Assembly: GCF_900496995.4 (NCBI RefSeq)
Contig: NC_054457.1
Span: 310,001-374,000, forward strand
DNA from: Aquila chrysaetos chrysaetos
Lineage: Eukaryota > Chordata > Aves > Accipitriformes > Accipitridae
Direction: 5' to 3'
Length of the DNA stretch: 64,000 nt
Part shown: positions 41,607 through 51,109 of the stretch, in pieces
How the letters are laid out: each line of letters starts with the position of its first letter
Position numbering within the stretch: the stretch's first letter is position 1
Notes under the pieces: generated by a model
Seen by the model: only the letters and a program-made list of their open reading frames with translations
What the model was told of the DNA's origin: nothing
Database searches by the model: none
Translations under genes and position numbers: made by a program

Positions 41607-43598
41607 CTAATCCTGGTTAGAATATTCGTCACTCACTTTTCGCACACGTGAATCAGAAGTCCCTTCAAGAGGATCAGAAATGAGATCAGCCCTTCTACTG
41701 CATCTGGGGGACTGCTCACAGGAAACTGGAGCAGCAGTTTTCCAAGAAGAATCCTCTTTTCTGGTTGCTTTTTCTCGCAACTCCCGTACCCGTGCATCCA
41801 GGACTGAGGTAGGTTTTCCATCCCACTTCCTCATGTCCTCTCCATGGTCACGCAGGTAAAACCACAGGTTAGCCCATCGTGTGTACTTTCTCTCTCCTCT
41901 CTCTTGGGCAGAGGAATGCTTACTCCCAATAGCTGCGATGCGGGCCTGTACAGGTGGGGAGGAGGACATATCCACTTTGAATTGCTGGAACTCTCGGGAC
42001 AATTCCTCTACAGCTGAGACACAGGCCCGTAGGGAGGAAGAGAGACTTCCTTCGTATTGCCGGAGTTGGACAGCCAATTCATCCACCGTTTGTCCATGGC
42101 CTTCTTTCCAGGACATTACTGCCAATGAGTTGGCATAGGTTGGTGGTGCACTTCGTAGAAACTTCCGCCACATGGGTTGTGTGCATTGGACTTCATCTGG
42201 GTCTGTGGGTGACTGCCCATTTTCTGGATCATTATAAATCACCTCCAGCACGGCTAATTCCCTCAGGTACTGGATACCTCTCTCCATGGTGGTCCACTTG
42301 CCTTGGTGACATGTAACTTCATCCTTGAAGGGGTATCTTTCCTTTACACCTAACAGAAGTCGCCTCCAGAGGCTGAGGACTTGTGTTTTTCTCCCAATCG
42401 CCTTGTCGATGCCCCCTTCCCTAGACAGAGATCCCAACTGCTTGGCTTCCTTACCCTCTAATTCCACACTACTAGCCCCATTATCCCAGCATCGGAGCAG
42501 CCAGGTAACAACGTGCTCACCTGGGTGGCGGCTAAAATCTTTTCGCATGTCGCGCAACTCACTCAGGGATAGAGATCGGGTGATTATTTCAGGTTCTGCC
42601 TCTTCCTCCTGTTCTCGCGATGACCCTGGTTCATCTTCATCTCTCACTGAGCGAACTGATTTCTTTGTGTGTTTCTTTTTCTGTACAGGGGCGACTGATA
42701 CTGGCACAGGTTGGTTCTCTGGTTTAGCTGCAGTATCTGTCACTGGGGTTGGGGTAGCCACGCTGCCTGTTGCTGGGGTAGGGGTAGCCACGGTGCCTGT
42801 TGCCAGGGTAGGGGTAGCCATGGTGCCTGCTGTCGGGGTAGGGGTAGCCATGGTGCCTGCTGTCCTGTTTTCCATCTTTTCCCCCTTTTCTCCCTGAGGG
42901 TGCTGCCTAATATCAAGCAGTGTTTGGTAGATACTGGCCAGGGCCCAGCACAGTGCAGCGAGTTGTACGTCTTTGGAATAGCCACAGCATTTTTCTTTCA
43001 AATATTCTACCACTTCATGAGGGTTCTGTAGTTGTTCGGGAGTGAACTTCCAAGCCACTGGGGGTGAGAAGTTCTCTAGATACCTGCCCATATCCTCCCA
43101 CATGCCGTGCCACCCATGAATATCCAGCTTTGGGGCAGATCTCTGGGTGGTACTCTTAAAGAGCCTTTTTGTAGCCCTAAACAAGACCTGAAACATATTC
43201 AGGAGGCATAGCACTAACAGCACACTGGCTTGCGCATCCCAAGGATATTCAAAGTTCTTAAAAGCTGTTGCAATTAGTCGGAAGGAGAGAAGGGAGGCAA
43301 ACGGACGGGGGGAACTATCCCCCCCTAACTTCCCCATGGATTGGCTGTAATTACCAATAAAATCCGATAGAAGGTGCCCAAAGTATGGAAATGATATCAC
43401 TGCCTCATACAGATACCAGCTTAACCTCATGACCAGTGATGTAATCATTTCACAAGTCGACATTGCCCAGTACAGCAAAATGATAATCCCAATCACTCTC
43501 CCAGAGGTGAGAAACGTAACTACAGGCAATACATAGAGCATATAAGGACTTACAAAACGCCACCATGTAAACAAATTAATCAACACTGTGACTAACAT
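41607..43598 (-). CDS. gag: A-III Gag, intact, with hydrophobic N-terminus
   Basis: 663 residues from ATG 43598. Hydrophobic segments lie at about 17-31, 35-48 and 124-140, unlike myristoylated cytosolic Gags. Five tandem units of about 10 residues (consensus ATPTPATGT) are at 247-290, then a basic KKKHTKK patch at 307-313 and an acidic REQEEEAEPE stretch at 328-338. A capsid-like helical part spans about 345-500 (WLLRCWDNGA; MWRKFLRSAPPTYANSLAVMSW), with a coiled-coil-like region at about 505-545. No Cys-His knuckle and no PPxY were seen. The TAG stop is followed by AGG GGC CCT. Confidence 0.9.
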   Translation of the reverse strand: MLVTVLINLFTWWRFVSPYMLYVLPVVTFLTSGRVIGIIILLYWAMSTCEMITSLVMRLSWYLYEAVISFPYFGHLLSDFIGNYSQSMGKLGGDSSPRPFASLLSFRLIATAFKNFEYPWDAQASVLLVLCLLNMFQVLFRATKRLFKSTTQRSAPKLDIHGWHGMWEDMGRYLENFSPPVAWKFTPEQLQNPHEVVEYLKEKCCGYSKDVQLAALCWALASIYQTLLDIRQHPQGEKGEKMENRTAGTMATPTPTAGTMATPTLATGTVATPTPATGSVATPTPVTDTAAKPENQPVPVSVAPVQKKKHTKKSVRSVRDEDEPGSSREQEEEAEPEIITRSLSLSELRDMRKDFSRHPGEHVVTWLLRCWDNGASSVELEGKEAKQLGSLSREGGIDKAIGRKTQVLSLWRRLLLGVKERYPFKDEVTCHQGKWTTMERGIQYLRELAVLEVIYNDPENGQSPTDPDEVQCTQPMWRKFLRSAPPTYANSLAVMSWKEGHGQTVDELAVQLRQYEGSLSSSLRACVSAVEELSREFQQFKVDMSSSPPVQARIAAIGSKHSSAQERGERKYTRWANLWFYLRDHGEDMRKWDGKPTSVLDARVRELREKATRKEDSSWKTAAPVSCEQSPRCSRRADLISDPLEGTSDSRVRKVSDEYSNQD

Positions 43599-43681
43599 CT
43601 ATTTATCTAATATAAGGAATGCGTATGACAAATTTGTTTCAACACACTCTAGCCAGATCTGTTGTTATCTCAACCCTTCCT

Positions 43682-43699
43682 GCCCCATGTTGGGCGCCA
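43682..43699 (-). promoter_or_regulatory. A-III primer binding site, tRNA-Lys type
   Basis: Minus-strand TGGCGCCCAACATGGGGC is one CpG transition away from the tRNA-Lys(CUU) complement, with an 8-base gap to the LTR. Confidence 0.85.
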
Positions 43700-43707
43700 A
43701 AAAGGAC

Positions 43708-44161
43708 TGTCGTGGTTTCAGCCCAGCTGGTAACAAAGGACCACGCAGCCGCTCGCTCACTCCTCCCGGCCCCCTCCGGTGGGATAGGGGGGAGACGGAG
43801 GAGAGAAAAGAAAAAAAACTGGAACCTCGAGGGTTGAGATAAGCGCAGTTTACTGGGACAACGCAAAAAAAAAGTTACAACAACAACAACGGTACTAATG
43901 AAAGAGTATACAAAAAACCAGTGATGCACAGTGCAACTGCTCGCCACCCGGGACCCGACGCTCTGCCACTTCCCCCACTGAAAATCGAGAGAGAGAGCAG
44001 GAGAGCCCTCCCCCCGGCCCACTCCCCATATATATACTGAGCATGATGTCACATGGTATGGAATAGCTCCTTGGCTAGTTCAGGTCAGCTGCCCCGGCTA
44101 TGCCCCCCCCACCTCCCAGGTTCCTGTAAAAATTAACTCTATCCCAGCTGAACCCAGGACA
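43708..44161 (-). mobile_element. A-III 5' LTR
   Basis: 454 bp, with the minus-strand TATATATA box near 44028-44036 and the TTTCAGCCCAG subtype motif. Outer flank is the duplication cagag. Confidence 0.93.
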
Positions 44162-46075
44162 CAGAGCTACCTCAACAAAATGGTATCGATACATTCTGGT
44201 AGGGGTTGATACTTTTACAGGATGGCCGGAAGCCTTTCCCTGTTGGACCAATCAAGCAAAGGAGGTCATTAAATGGCTATTACAAGAAGTTATCCCGAGA
44301 TTTGGGGTACCTATTGGAATCTCTTCTGATGGAGGTTCCCATTTTGTTGCAGAAGTAGTGCAGGGCGTTAGTAGAATTTTGGGAATTACTTGGGACTTAC
44401 ATACGCCTTGGAGGCCACAACCTAGTGGAAAAGTAGAGAGAATCAATCAGACATTAAAAAGACAAGTTAGTAAAATATGTCAGGAAACTAATTTGAAATG
44501 GCCTCAGGCACTCCCACTGGCCCTTTTACGAATTCGGGTTCAACCAAAGAGTGGGACATTAATCAGTCCTTGTGAGTTACTATATGGAAAACCTTATGAA
44601 TCCCTTGAACCAAATTTGAGCGTACATCTAAAAGGAAAACAAGATGTATATAACTATCTGCTTTCTTTAGGAAAAACTTTAACTGTGCTTCGGAGTGCGG
44701 ATGTTTGGAACAGGCCTCTGTCTTTGGAAAATCCAGTACATGATTTCCAACCAGGGGATTATGTCTATGTGAAGACATGGACTTCTGAACCTCTTCAGGA
44801 ACGCTGGAAAGGACCCTTTCAAATATTGCTGACTACTTTCACCGCTGTCAAGATCGCTGAATCAGATGCATGGATCCACTATACTCTGGTGAAGTGAGAT
44901 GGGTTGTCCCTGGCTGGTTGCCAGGTGCCCACCAAAGCCGTTCTATCACTCCCCCTCCTCAGCTGGACAGGGGAGAGAAAATATAACAAAGAGCTTGTGG
45001 GTCGAGATAAGGACAGGAGAGATCACTCACCAATTACCGTCACGGGCAAAACAGACTCAACTTGGGGAAAATTAACTCACTTTATTACAAATCAACCAGA
45101 GCAGGGTAATGAGAAATAAAACCAAATCTCAGAACACCTTCCCTCCACCCCTCCCTTCTTCCCGGGTACAACTTCACTCCCGGATTCTCTACCAACCCCC
45201 CCAGCGGCACAGGGGGACGGGGAATGGGGTTTATGGTCAGTTCATCACACGTTATCTTCTGCCGCTTCATCCTCCTCAGGGGGAGGACTCATCACACTCT
45301 TCCCCTGCTCCAGCGTGGGGTCCCACCCACGGGAGACAGTCCTCCACGAACTTCTCCAACGTGGGCCCTTCCCACGGGCTGCAGTTCTTCACGAACTGCT
45401 CCAGCATGGGTCCTTTCCACGACGTGCAGTCCTTCAGGAGCACACTGCTCCAGCGTGGGTCCCCCACGGGGTCACCAAGTCCTGCCAGAAAACCTGCTCC
45501 GTGGGCTCCTCTCTCCACAGATCCACAGGTCCTGCCAGGAGCCTGCCTCAGCGCGGGCTTCCCACGGGGTCACAGCCTCCTTCGGGGCACCCACCTGCTC
45601 CACCGTGGACCTCCATGGACTGCAGGGGGACAGCCTGCCTCACCATGGTCTTCACCACGGGCTGCAGGGGAATCTCTGCTCCGGCGCCTGGAGCACCTCC
45701 TCCCCCTCCTTCTTCACTGACCTTGGTGTCTGCAGGGTTGTTTCTCTTACATGTTCTCACTCCTCTCTCCAGCTGCCGTTTCCTGTCTGTCCCAACTTTT
45801 TTTCCTTCTTAAAAATGTTATCACAGAGGCATTACCACTATCTCTGATTGGCTCGGCCTTGGCCGGCGGCGGGTCCGTCTTAGAGCCGGCTGGTATTGGC
45901 TCTCTCTCGAACACAGGGGAAGCTTCCAGCAGCTTCTTACAGAAGCCACCCCTGTAACCCCCCCCGCTACCAAAACCTTGCCACACAAAGCCAATACATG
46001 AAGAAAGCTCCACCATCCTGGAAAGTTGTATACAGAGATCCTAGAACTTCAAAATTGACTTTGAAGCATGTCTAA
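44162..46075 (+). pseudogene. pol: N integrase core and C-terminus, split by K2
   Basis: 44163-44894 reads [18 protein letters not shown] and [10 protein letters not shown], completing the D,D,E set with the QIDF Asp upstream of A-III, then a C-terminal domain with [10 protein letters not shown] one-base frame difference lies between the parts flanking A-III. K2 inserts after LVK; the last 23 codons continue at 46004 (KAPPSWKVVYRD...) to TAA 46073-46075. That end overlaps the env ATG at 46068. Confidence 0.9.
44895..45998 (-). mobile_element. Solo LTR K2 (family K) in N integrase
   Basis: 1104 bp, starting TGAGATGGG (a decayed TGTGGTGGG) and ending GCCAATACA, with a perfect 5-bp duplication tgaag (44890-44894, 45999-46003). 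Minus-strand AATAAAGTG is near 45080. It supplies an early TGA to the integrase frame. Confidence 0.92.
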
Positions 46076-47259
46076 TTTTGTGTATTGTTTTGGAGTCTGG
46101 GGAAAATGGATTTTGATTTGCAGAATAATGTTGGTGGGAGCTTGGTCTGAGGTTGTGACTGAACGACAGGTAACAGTAAACTATGGAGGTACTTTGGGAT
46201 TGGAATGTAATTTTACTCAGATTTCAGAATTTGATCCTGACAAGTTAGAAATGAGTTGGATGAGAGGCAAGAAGAAAGGTGAGTTTCTATCAAGGCAAAT
46301 TGAGCTGAAGAAAAAGACAAGAAATAAGAGACAAGTTGAACAATTAATTTATCTCCCAAAGAAAACCCAGGAAGAAAATTTGATGGTTGGACTGATTAAG
46401 GGATTTGCTAATTTCCAGAATGTGACACAAATTACTGCCTGTTTACCAATACCAAGGGCAGTTGGTGAATCCATTCCAGGGGGAATTTTGACAATGAATT
46501 TGACTAATTTAGAACATAGAAATGTGACTACCCACTGTGAACAAAGGCCAGTAGTTGGATGGCAAGAACAATTGACAAATATTAAGAAACAATGGAAGTC
46601 TCCAGGGAGCAGGGTAGATTGCAAAAAAATTGTTAAATTCTGTTTTTACTAAAATTGGGAGATTTCATAATGTAGGGTACTGTACTTAGGATGAACAAGT
46701 TAAGAGAAATGTAACTAGAATGATCATGGAATGGAAATGTGATAAGACTAATCAGACTATATCAGAAAGGGCAGTTAGTTGGGATTCAGTATGGTCTATG
46801 ACCATACTGTCTCAATTCCAATATATGGCCAAAGCTCCTTGGTGCTTTACTTGGGAAGGGTCAATTTTTACAGCTTGGCCATCAGTAAATGACGGAGGGA
46901 GTACATTACGAGAAAAGGAAAATTTAGTATCTTGGTGGAAATGTGAGAAAATATACAACTGCAGTACTAAAGACATGTCAATTCAAAGAATTCCCCCTTT
47001 AGCTGCAGCCTTGAAGTATGGCTGCTTGTGTAGAGGACTTAAAAATTATCTCAAATTGACTGAAACCTTTAAACCTAAAAGAGGAACAATATTTAGTTGC
47101 AGAAAAACTACCATTCAGAGTCCAGGACACTTAGTTTGGGCAATGAGTGACGGAACCTGGACAACCCATCTGCCTCTTGATGGGAAGGTAAAACAAATCA
47201 CCTTGGGAATGCCAACATTATGCCCAATTTGGAAAAAGTCTCTTTTAAATGATCTTTAG
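46068..47259 (+). pseudogene. env: N env surface subunit, frameshifted
   Basis: ATG 46068 opens 194 residues: a signal-peptide-like hydrophobic stretch (about 8-25), then LGLECNF, MSWMRGKKKG and a MNLTNLEHRNVTTHCE segment with N-glycosylation sites, ending at TAA 46650-46652. A second frame (46720-47259, 179 residues) continues with Cys- and Trp-rich sequence (APWCFTWEG, WWKCEKIYNCS, YGCLCRG). Neither resembles the receptor-binding domain of mammalian gammaretroviruses that I know. Position after pol supports surface subunit. Confidence 0.8.
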
Positions 47260-47917
47260 AAAATTTGAAATTGGAACGGGCGAAAAAGTCAGAAATAGAT
47301 GATGAATGGAATGAACCCTCTACTGGAGTTAGAATCAGTTGGGCCCTAGAATCTTTACTAACCTCTTTGGCAATATACAGGAATCGAGACTGGCTGTACT
47401 GATTAACAGGACAGGTAGAGAAACTGGCCAATGTGACCAGAAAAGGATTTAGAGATCTAAATATACAATTACAGGCCACTTCCAAAATGACTCTGCAAAA
47501 TAGAATGGCTTTAGATATATGCTTTTACTTAAATAACATGGAGTGTGTGGATATTTGAAAGACAGAGTGGACCGCTGTTGTATACACATTCCGAATGTAA
47601 CTCAGGATGTAGAACATGATTTGGAATTATTGGGAAAAATTGAGAAAGACACAGAAGAGTTGCAACAAGATATGCAATAGAGTTGGATAGACAAGATCTT
47701 TAAGGGATTAGGCTGGAATCTAAGTTCTTGGATTAAATCATTGATTAGTACAGCATTAACTTTGTTGATAATCTCTTTAATGATCATTTTGATTTATTAT
47801 TTTCTGAAAAAGCAAATTACTCGTAAGACTTCTTTTAATCGCATGATCACCCAAGCTGTTGCAAGAAAACAAAATGGACAATCAATCCCAGAGTTTCCTC
47901 CAGCTTATAGTGAATAA
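47260..47917 (+). pseudogene. env: N env transmembrane subunit
   Basis: Several frames. LQNRMALDI (about 47492-47517) matches the immunosuppressive-domain region. A nearby Cys followed nine residues later by Cys-Cys (VCGYLKDRVDRCC, about 47542-47580) stands where CX6CC usually is. A membrane anchor (LISTALTLLIISLMIILIYYF, about 47740-47802) and a tail ending FPPAYSE follow, with TAA 47915-47917. Stops and frame changes precede and follow the Cys motif. Confidence 0.85.
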
Positions 47918-47961
47918 TTAGTAAAATTATAGTGAAAGTATTGAAATGATTTTCAAAACTT

Positions 47962-47975
47962 TCAAAGGGGGGAAA
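47962..47975 (+). promoter_or_regulatory. N polypurine tract
   Basis: The purine run aaaggggggaaa directly precedes the TGTTACA start of the 3' LTR. Confidence 0.88.
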
Positions 47976-48657
47976 TGTTACAATACAAAAATCAGTTTTG
48001 TACTTACAAGTTAAAATTGTAACTACAGGGAATTGTGTTAGGTACAATGAATCATGTTAGGTATAACCCTAGAAACCTCATATATTTTCTGTCAAATTTT
48101 GTGTTTAAGAACTAGCATTATGATTGAAACGATAGACAAGAGTGTAGCCAGGGGACTAGCTAATAGAGGTAATTACAAGAGTGTAGTTAAGTGATTAACT
48201 AGTATTTACTCATAAGTTTTGCAGTTCTTTGCTCTTATGACTAGATGTTCCTGTACACTAGATGAGAACAATGTTGAAATTGATCACATGTGACTGAAAT
48301 TGCACTAAGCTTCAAGATCAAAGAACAAGGACAAGAACAAAGACTTCAAGGACAGCCAACAAGAACTTCAAATGGGTCGGTGGTCGCAAAAGCAGCCCTT
48401 CGACTCAAATGGATCCTTCATTGCGCATGATCAGATGTAGGCAGTACTAAGATAATCAGTTGCAATCATTTTTATGTATATGTATACTAACCTGATTAAT
48501 ATGCAATTAGTTATTCTATATAACTTGTTAGTGCTAGAGCTGTGGTATGCACGCTAGGTGGAACTATCCCACGTGCATCCAGCGCTGCAATAAACGAAGT
48601 GCCTGCTTCTTAACTTCTCATTGCTGTTAAGGAGTTTTATTCCGGATTTTGGCAACA
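47976..48657 (+). mobile_element. N 3' LTR
   Basis: 682 bp, differing from the 5' copy mainly by about 19 extra bases near 48041-48060. Ends GGCAACA before the duplication caac. Confidence 0.93.
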
Positions 48658-48800
48658 CAACCACTGGAAAGCCTCCCAGAAACAGTTCACTACCCCACCT
48701 CCGCAGGGCACATCCTGTTTCGGCTGCTTGCGACTACTTGCTTGGTTGTTTGAGACAAAAAGGTTGCCAGTCTCTCACAGTCTCTCGGTCCCTCACAACA
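48658..48800 (-). mobile_element. Old LTR O, 5' part, beyond provirus N
   Basis: Continues the sequence interrupted at 31565. On the minus strand it begins TGTTGTGAGGGACCGAG, set as the LTR start because of the TG and the end of repeat-like sequence. No target duplication could be matched to the left side near 29820. Confidence 0.5.
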
Positions 48801-48884
48801 TCCATAGATGTGATTCCCAGATAGAATGAACTAAGGGACAGATATTTTTATAAAACAGTATTTCAGTGCTCTTCCATAGGATAG

Positions 48885-50391
48885 TGTGGTGGTGCAGACC
48901 CTGGGCCACTCTGAGATCTCAGGATAAGCCATGCATGCTTTGGGAAAACTTCCCATCCTGCTGTTATTTGATTACAAGTGCAGAGACTTATGGGCACCAG
49001 GCACCCCCTGGCCACTCCTGGGCCATCTGCTTCCTGAATTGAAGGAATGACTCAGCACAAACTGTGGCCAGAATGTAAAATACTGACCAAAGCCAATCAT
49101 CTTGAGACCCTATAAATAGCGATCCAAGGAGAGACCTTTTGAGCTCTCTGGGACCCCAGTGGGCTGTGTGACCCAGTATCTCTCCCCCCTGCCCCCGAGC
49201 TGGGACGCCTCTCAGGGTAGATTTTGCAAGGATTTAAAGATTGTCTGTTGACGATTTCATGAGGACTTAAAGGCCAGATTTCACGAGGTTTACTGACCGT
49301 CCCTTGATGAATGCTGGCACATAAAAGAGGAGTAATTCACGAAACTCATGAAAGGGAAATTTTAATCATAGGTTAACCTCTGTGATGTACTTAAGCCACC
49401 TTAAAAAGGCCACAAAGGTCTTGTGAAACAGGATAGCCTTTGTACAAACAACGCATGCCTTGCTGACAACTGTGCCCCTGAAGAAGAACTAAAAGACTGA
49501 TGAGAAGGGAACGTGCTACCCCAGGAGGCACCGAAAGTTGAATAATTGCTAATAGGCGTGAAGTCAGCAAAGGTCTTCGGTAACTGGAGGGAAGGTAAGG
49601 GCAGCAAGGGGAGATGAGGACCACCGACTCAATTAGAGACCAAAAAGACTTACCCCCTCCCCACTCTCCTTGAGCCTGCGCTGCAGAATAAAAGAGCACT
49701 GTACCTATAATTCGAAGCGGGGAAAACTTTAGCCCGATAGAAACTGTGGTAGATAAGCGACTACCAGTAACAGTTTTGGGGAAGAGCTTTGGAAACTGAA
49801 TATGTAAAACTAAACTGTATAAATTGCTTACCCGTTTAGGTATGAGGTGTGCTACCTTTGTGGATTACCACCCAGCCCCCATCTTTGCGTAAATATGAAT
49901 TGGAATAAAATACCTCTGCTATGTGTGTATATTGGCATTTTGCACACCAGGTAAACAACCCCACTTGAGGGACAACATCTGGGGGGGTGGGGTAAAATTT
50001 GGTTCAGAACTGTTGTATCTGTGCGTGTGCATTTGCAGTTTTGGTTCGGAACTATTTGCCTGTCTGCCTCTGTGTGATATGGTTCAGAACTATCTTGTCT
50101 CTGTGTGGTTCAGAACTGTTTTATCTGTCTGCACGTGTGTGTGATTTGATCTAACCTCCATCTGTGTGTGCAACCCTGCCGTAAGTTTCAGGTCACCCTT
50201 GCCATTTTCGAATCTTTAACTAAGTCGCAAATTTGATTGTAACAAATTCCATTGAATCACTCTGTTAAATTGGCTGATGATTAAATACTGTTAAAATTAT
50301 ACAACCTAATCTTGTGATCTATCTCAAAAATATTAATAAATCCTAAATTGCTGCTAAACCAAAGCCGTGTAACAAAATCTCATTTGTGACA
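48885..50391 (+). mobile_element. LTR-like element L2 (family L), 1.5 kb with unassigned interior
   Basis: Starts TGTGGTGGTGCAG and ends TTTGTGACA like L1 (termini and the 'aagttc..cataaatag' type promoter region around 49110-49120). The interior, about 49300-50150, has no counterpart in L1 and includes aataaaagag (about 49686), aataaaatac (about 49903) and repeated ggttcagaactgt words (50010-50125). It may be a second LTR inserted in L2 or a longer subfamily. No clear target duplication. Confidence 0.55.
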
Positions 50392-50658
50392 GATGTGAGG
50401 AAGCCAGCATTCAAAGAAAAGTCAGAGACAAGGAGCTGGGTATCAGGAGCTGGGAACTACAGACATAAATATGCTTGGGGCCTCAGTGTTGACCTGATTT
50501 TTTCTGATTTTTTTCTGATGTCAGCACTCTTCTGGACTAAGTGCATTGGGTCAATATTTCAGACATGGAGAAATTGCATACTGGGAGATTTTCAGAAGCA
50601 TCTGGAGGATATATGATCAGAACATAAGGTCTTCTGGAAGTCCATAGGGCTTCTGTCC
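50392..50658. other. Spacer of single-copy-looking DNA
   Basis: No similarity to other parts of the window and no credible frame. It ends at the solo A LTR. Confidence 0.4.
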
Positions 50659-50981
50659 TGTCCTGGTTTCAGCTGGGATAGAGTTAATAGTCTTCCTAGT
50701 AGCTGGTATAGTGCTATGTTTTTGAGCTAGGTATGAGAAGAATGTTGATAACACTGACGTTTTCAGTTGTTGCTAAGTAATGTTTAGACTAAGTCAAGGA
50801 TTTTTCAGCTTCTCGTGCCCAGCCAGCGAGAAAGCTGGAGGGGCACAAGAAGTTGGCACAGGACACATCCAGGGCAGCTGACCCAAAGTGGCCAAAGGGG
50901 TATTCCACACCATGTGACGTCATGTCTACTGTATAAACTGAATAGTGGTGCTTAGTTGCTGGCTGGGGTTAAACCACGACA
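50659..50981 (+). mobile_element. Family A LTR, shortened (323 bp)
   Basis: Plus orientation, TGTCCTGGTTTCAGC to AACCACGACA ('TTTAACCCCAG' subtype). About 240 bp of the R/U5 side is missing compared with 11387-11944. The left flank is non-retroviral and the right flank is family C env, so it sits on a junction. Confidence 0.85.
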
Positions 50982-51109
50982 GTCACCCAAAATGATTTAT
51001 AGGATGGCTCATTGCCTTTATAATATCAGCTATCATTATTGCAGCTACTGCCGCTGTTGCTGCCAGAGCGCTTGCGAAATCCGTTCAGACTGCTCACACA
51101 GCAGCTAAT

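Larger units (their letters stand above)
36858..44161 (-). mobile_element. Family A provirus A-III: complete, gag, pro and pol intact, no env
   Basis: Full provirus between perfect 5-bp duplications cagag (36853-36857, 44162-44166) in N integrase. LTRs 44161-43708 (5') and 37895-36858 (3', carrying G2) differ at about a dozen sites, about 3%. Primer site is tRNA-Lys type. gag (663 aa), protease (160 aa) and pol (877 aa) have no disruptive mutation, and only the UAG and UGA between them interrupt one continuous phase. No env or dUTPase frame lies between pol and the 3' LTR. Confidence 0.95.
31566..48657 (+). mobile_element. Family N provirus, gamma-like, with gag, pol and env; hosts P, A-III and K2
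   Basis: LTRs at 31566-32228 and 47976-48657 are nearly identical apart from a 19-bp indel and scattered changes. The 4-bp duplication is caac (31562-31565, 48658-48661). gag, pol and env are in canonical order with gag-UGA-pol in one frame and an 8-base pol/env overlap, as in gammaretroviruses. Three insertions separate its coding parts: P in gag, A-III and K2 in integrase. Confidence 0.95.

Noticed and set aside
29821..48800. Target duplication for LTR O
   Set aside because: Candidate matches (tagatg near 29810 and 48805) would require LTR ends without TG/CA, so I do not claim one.
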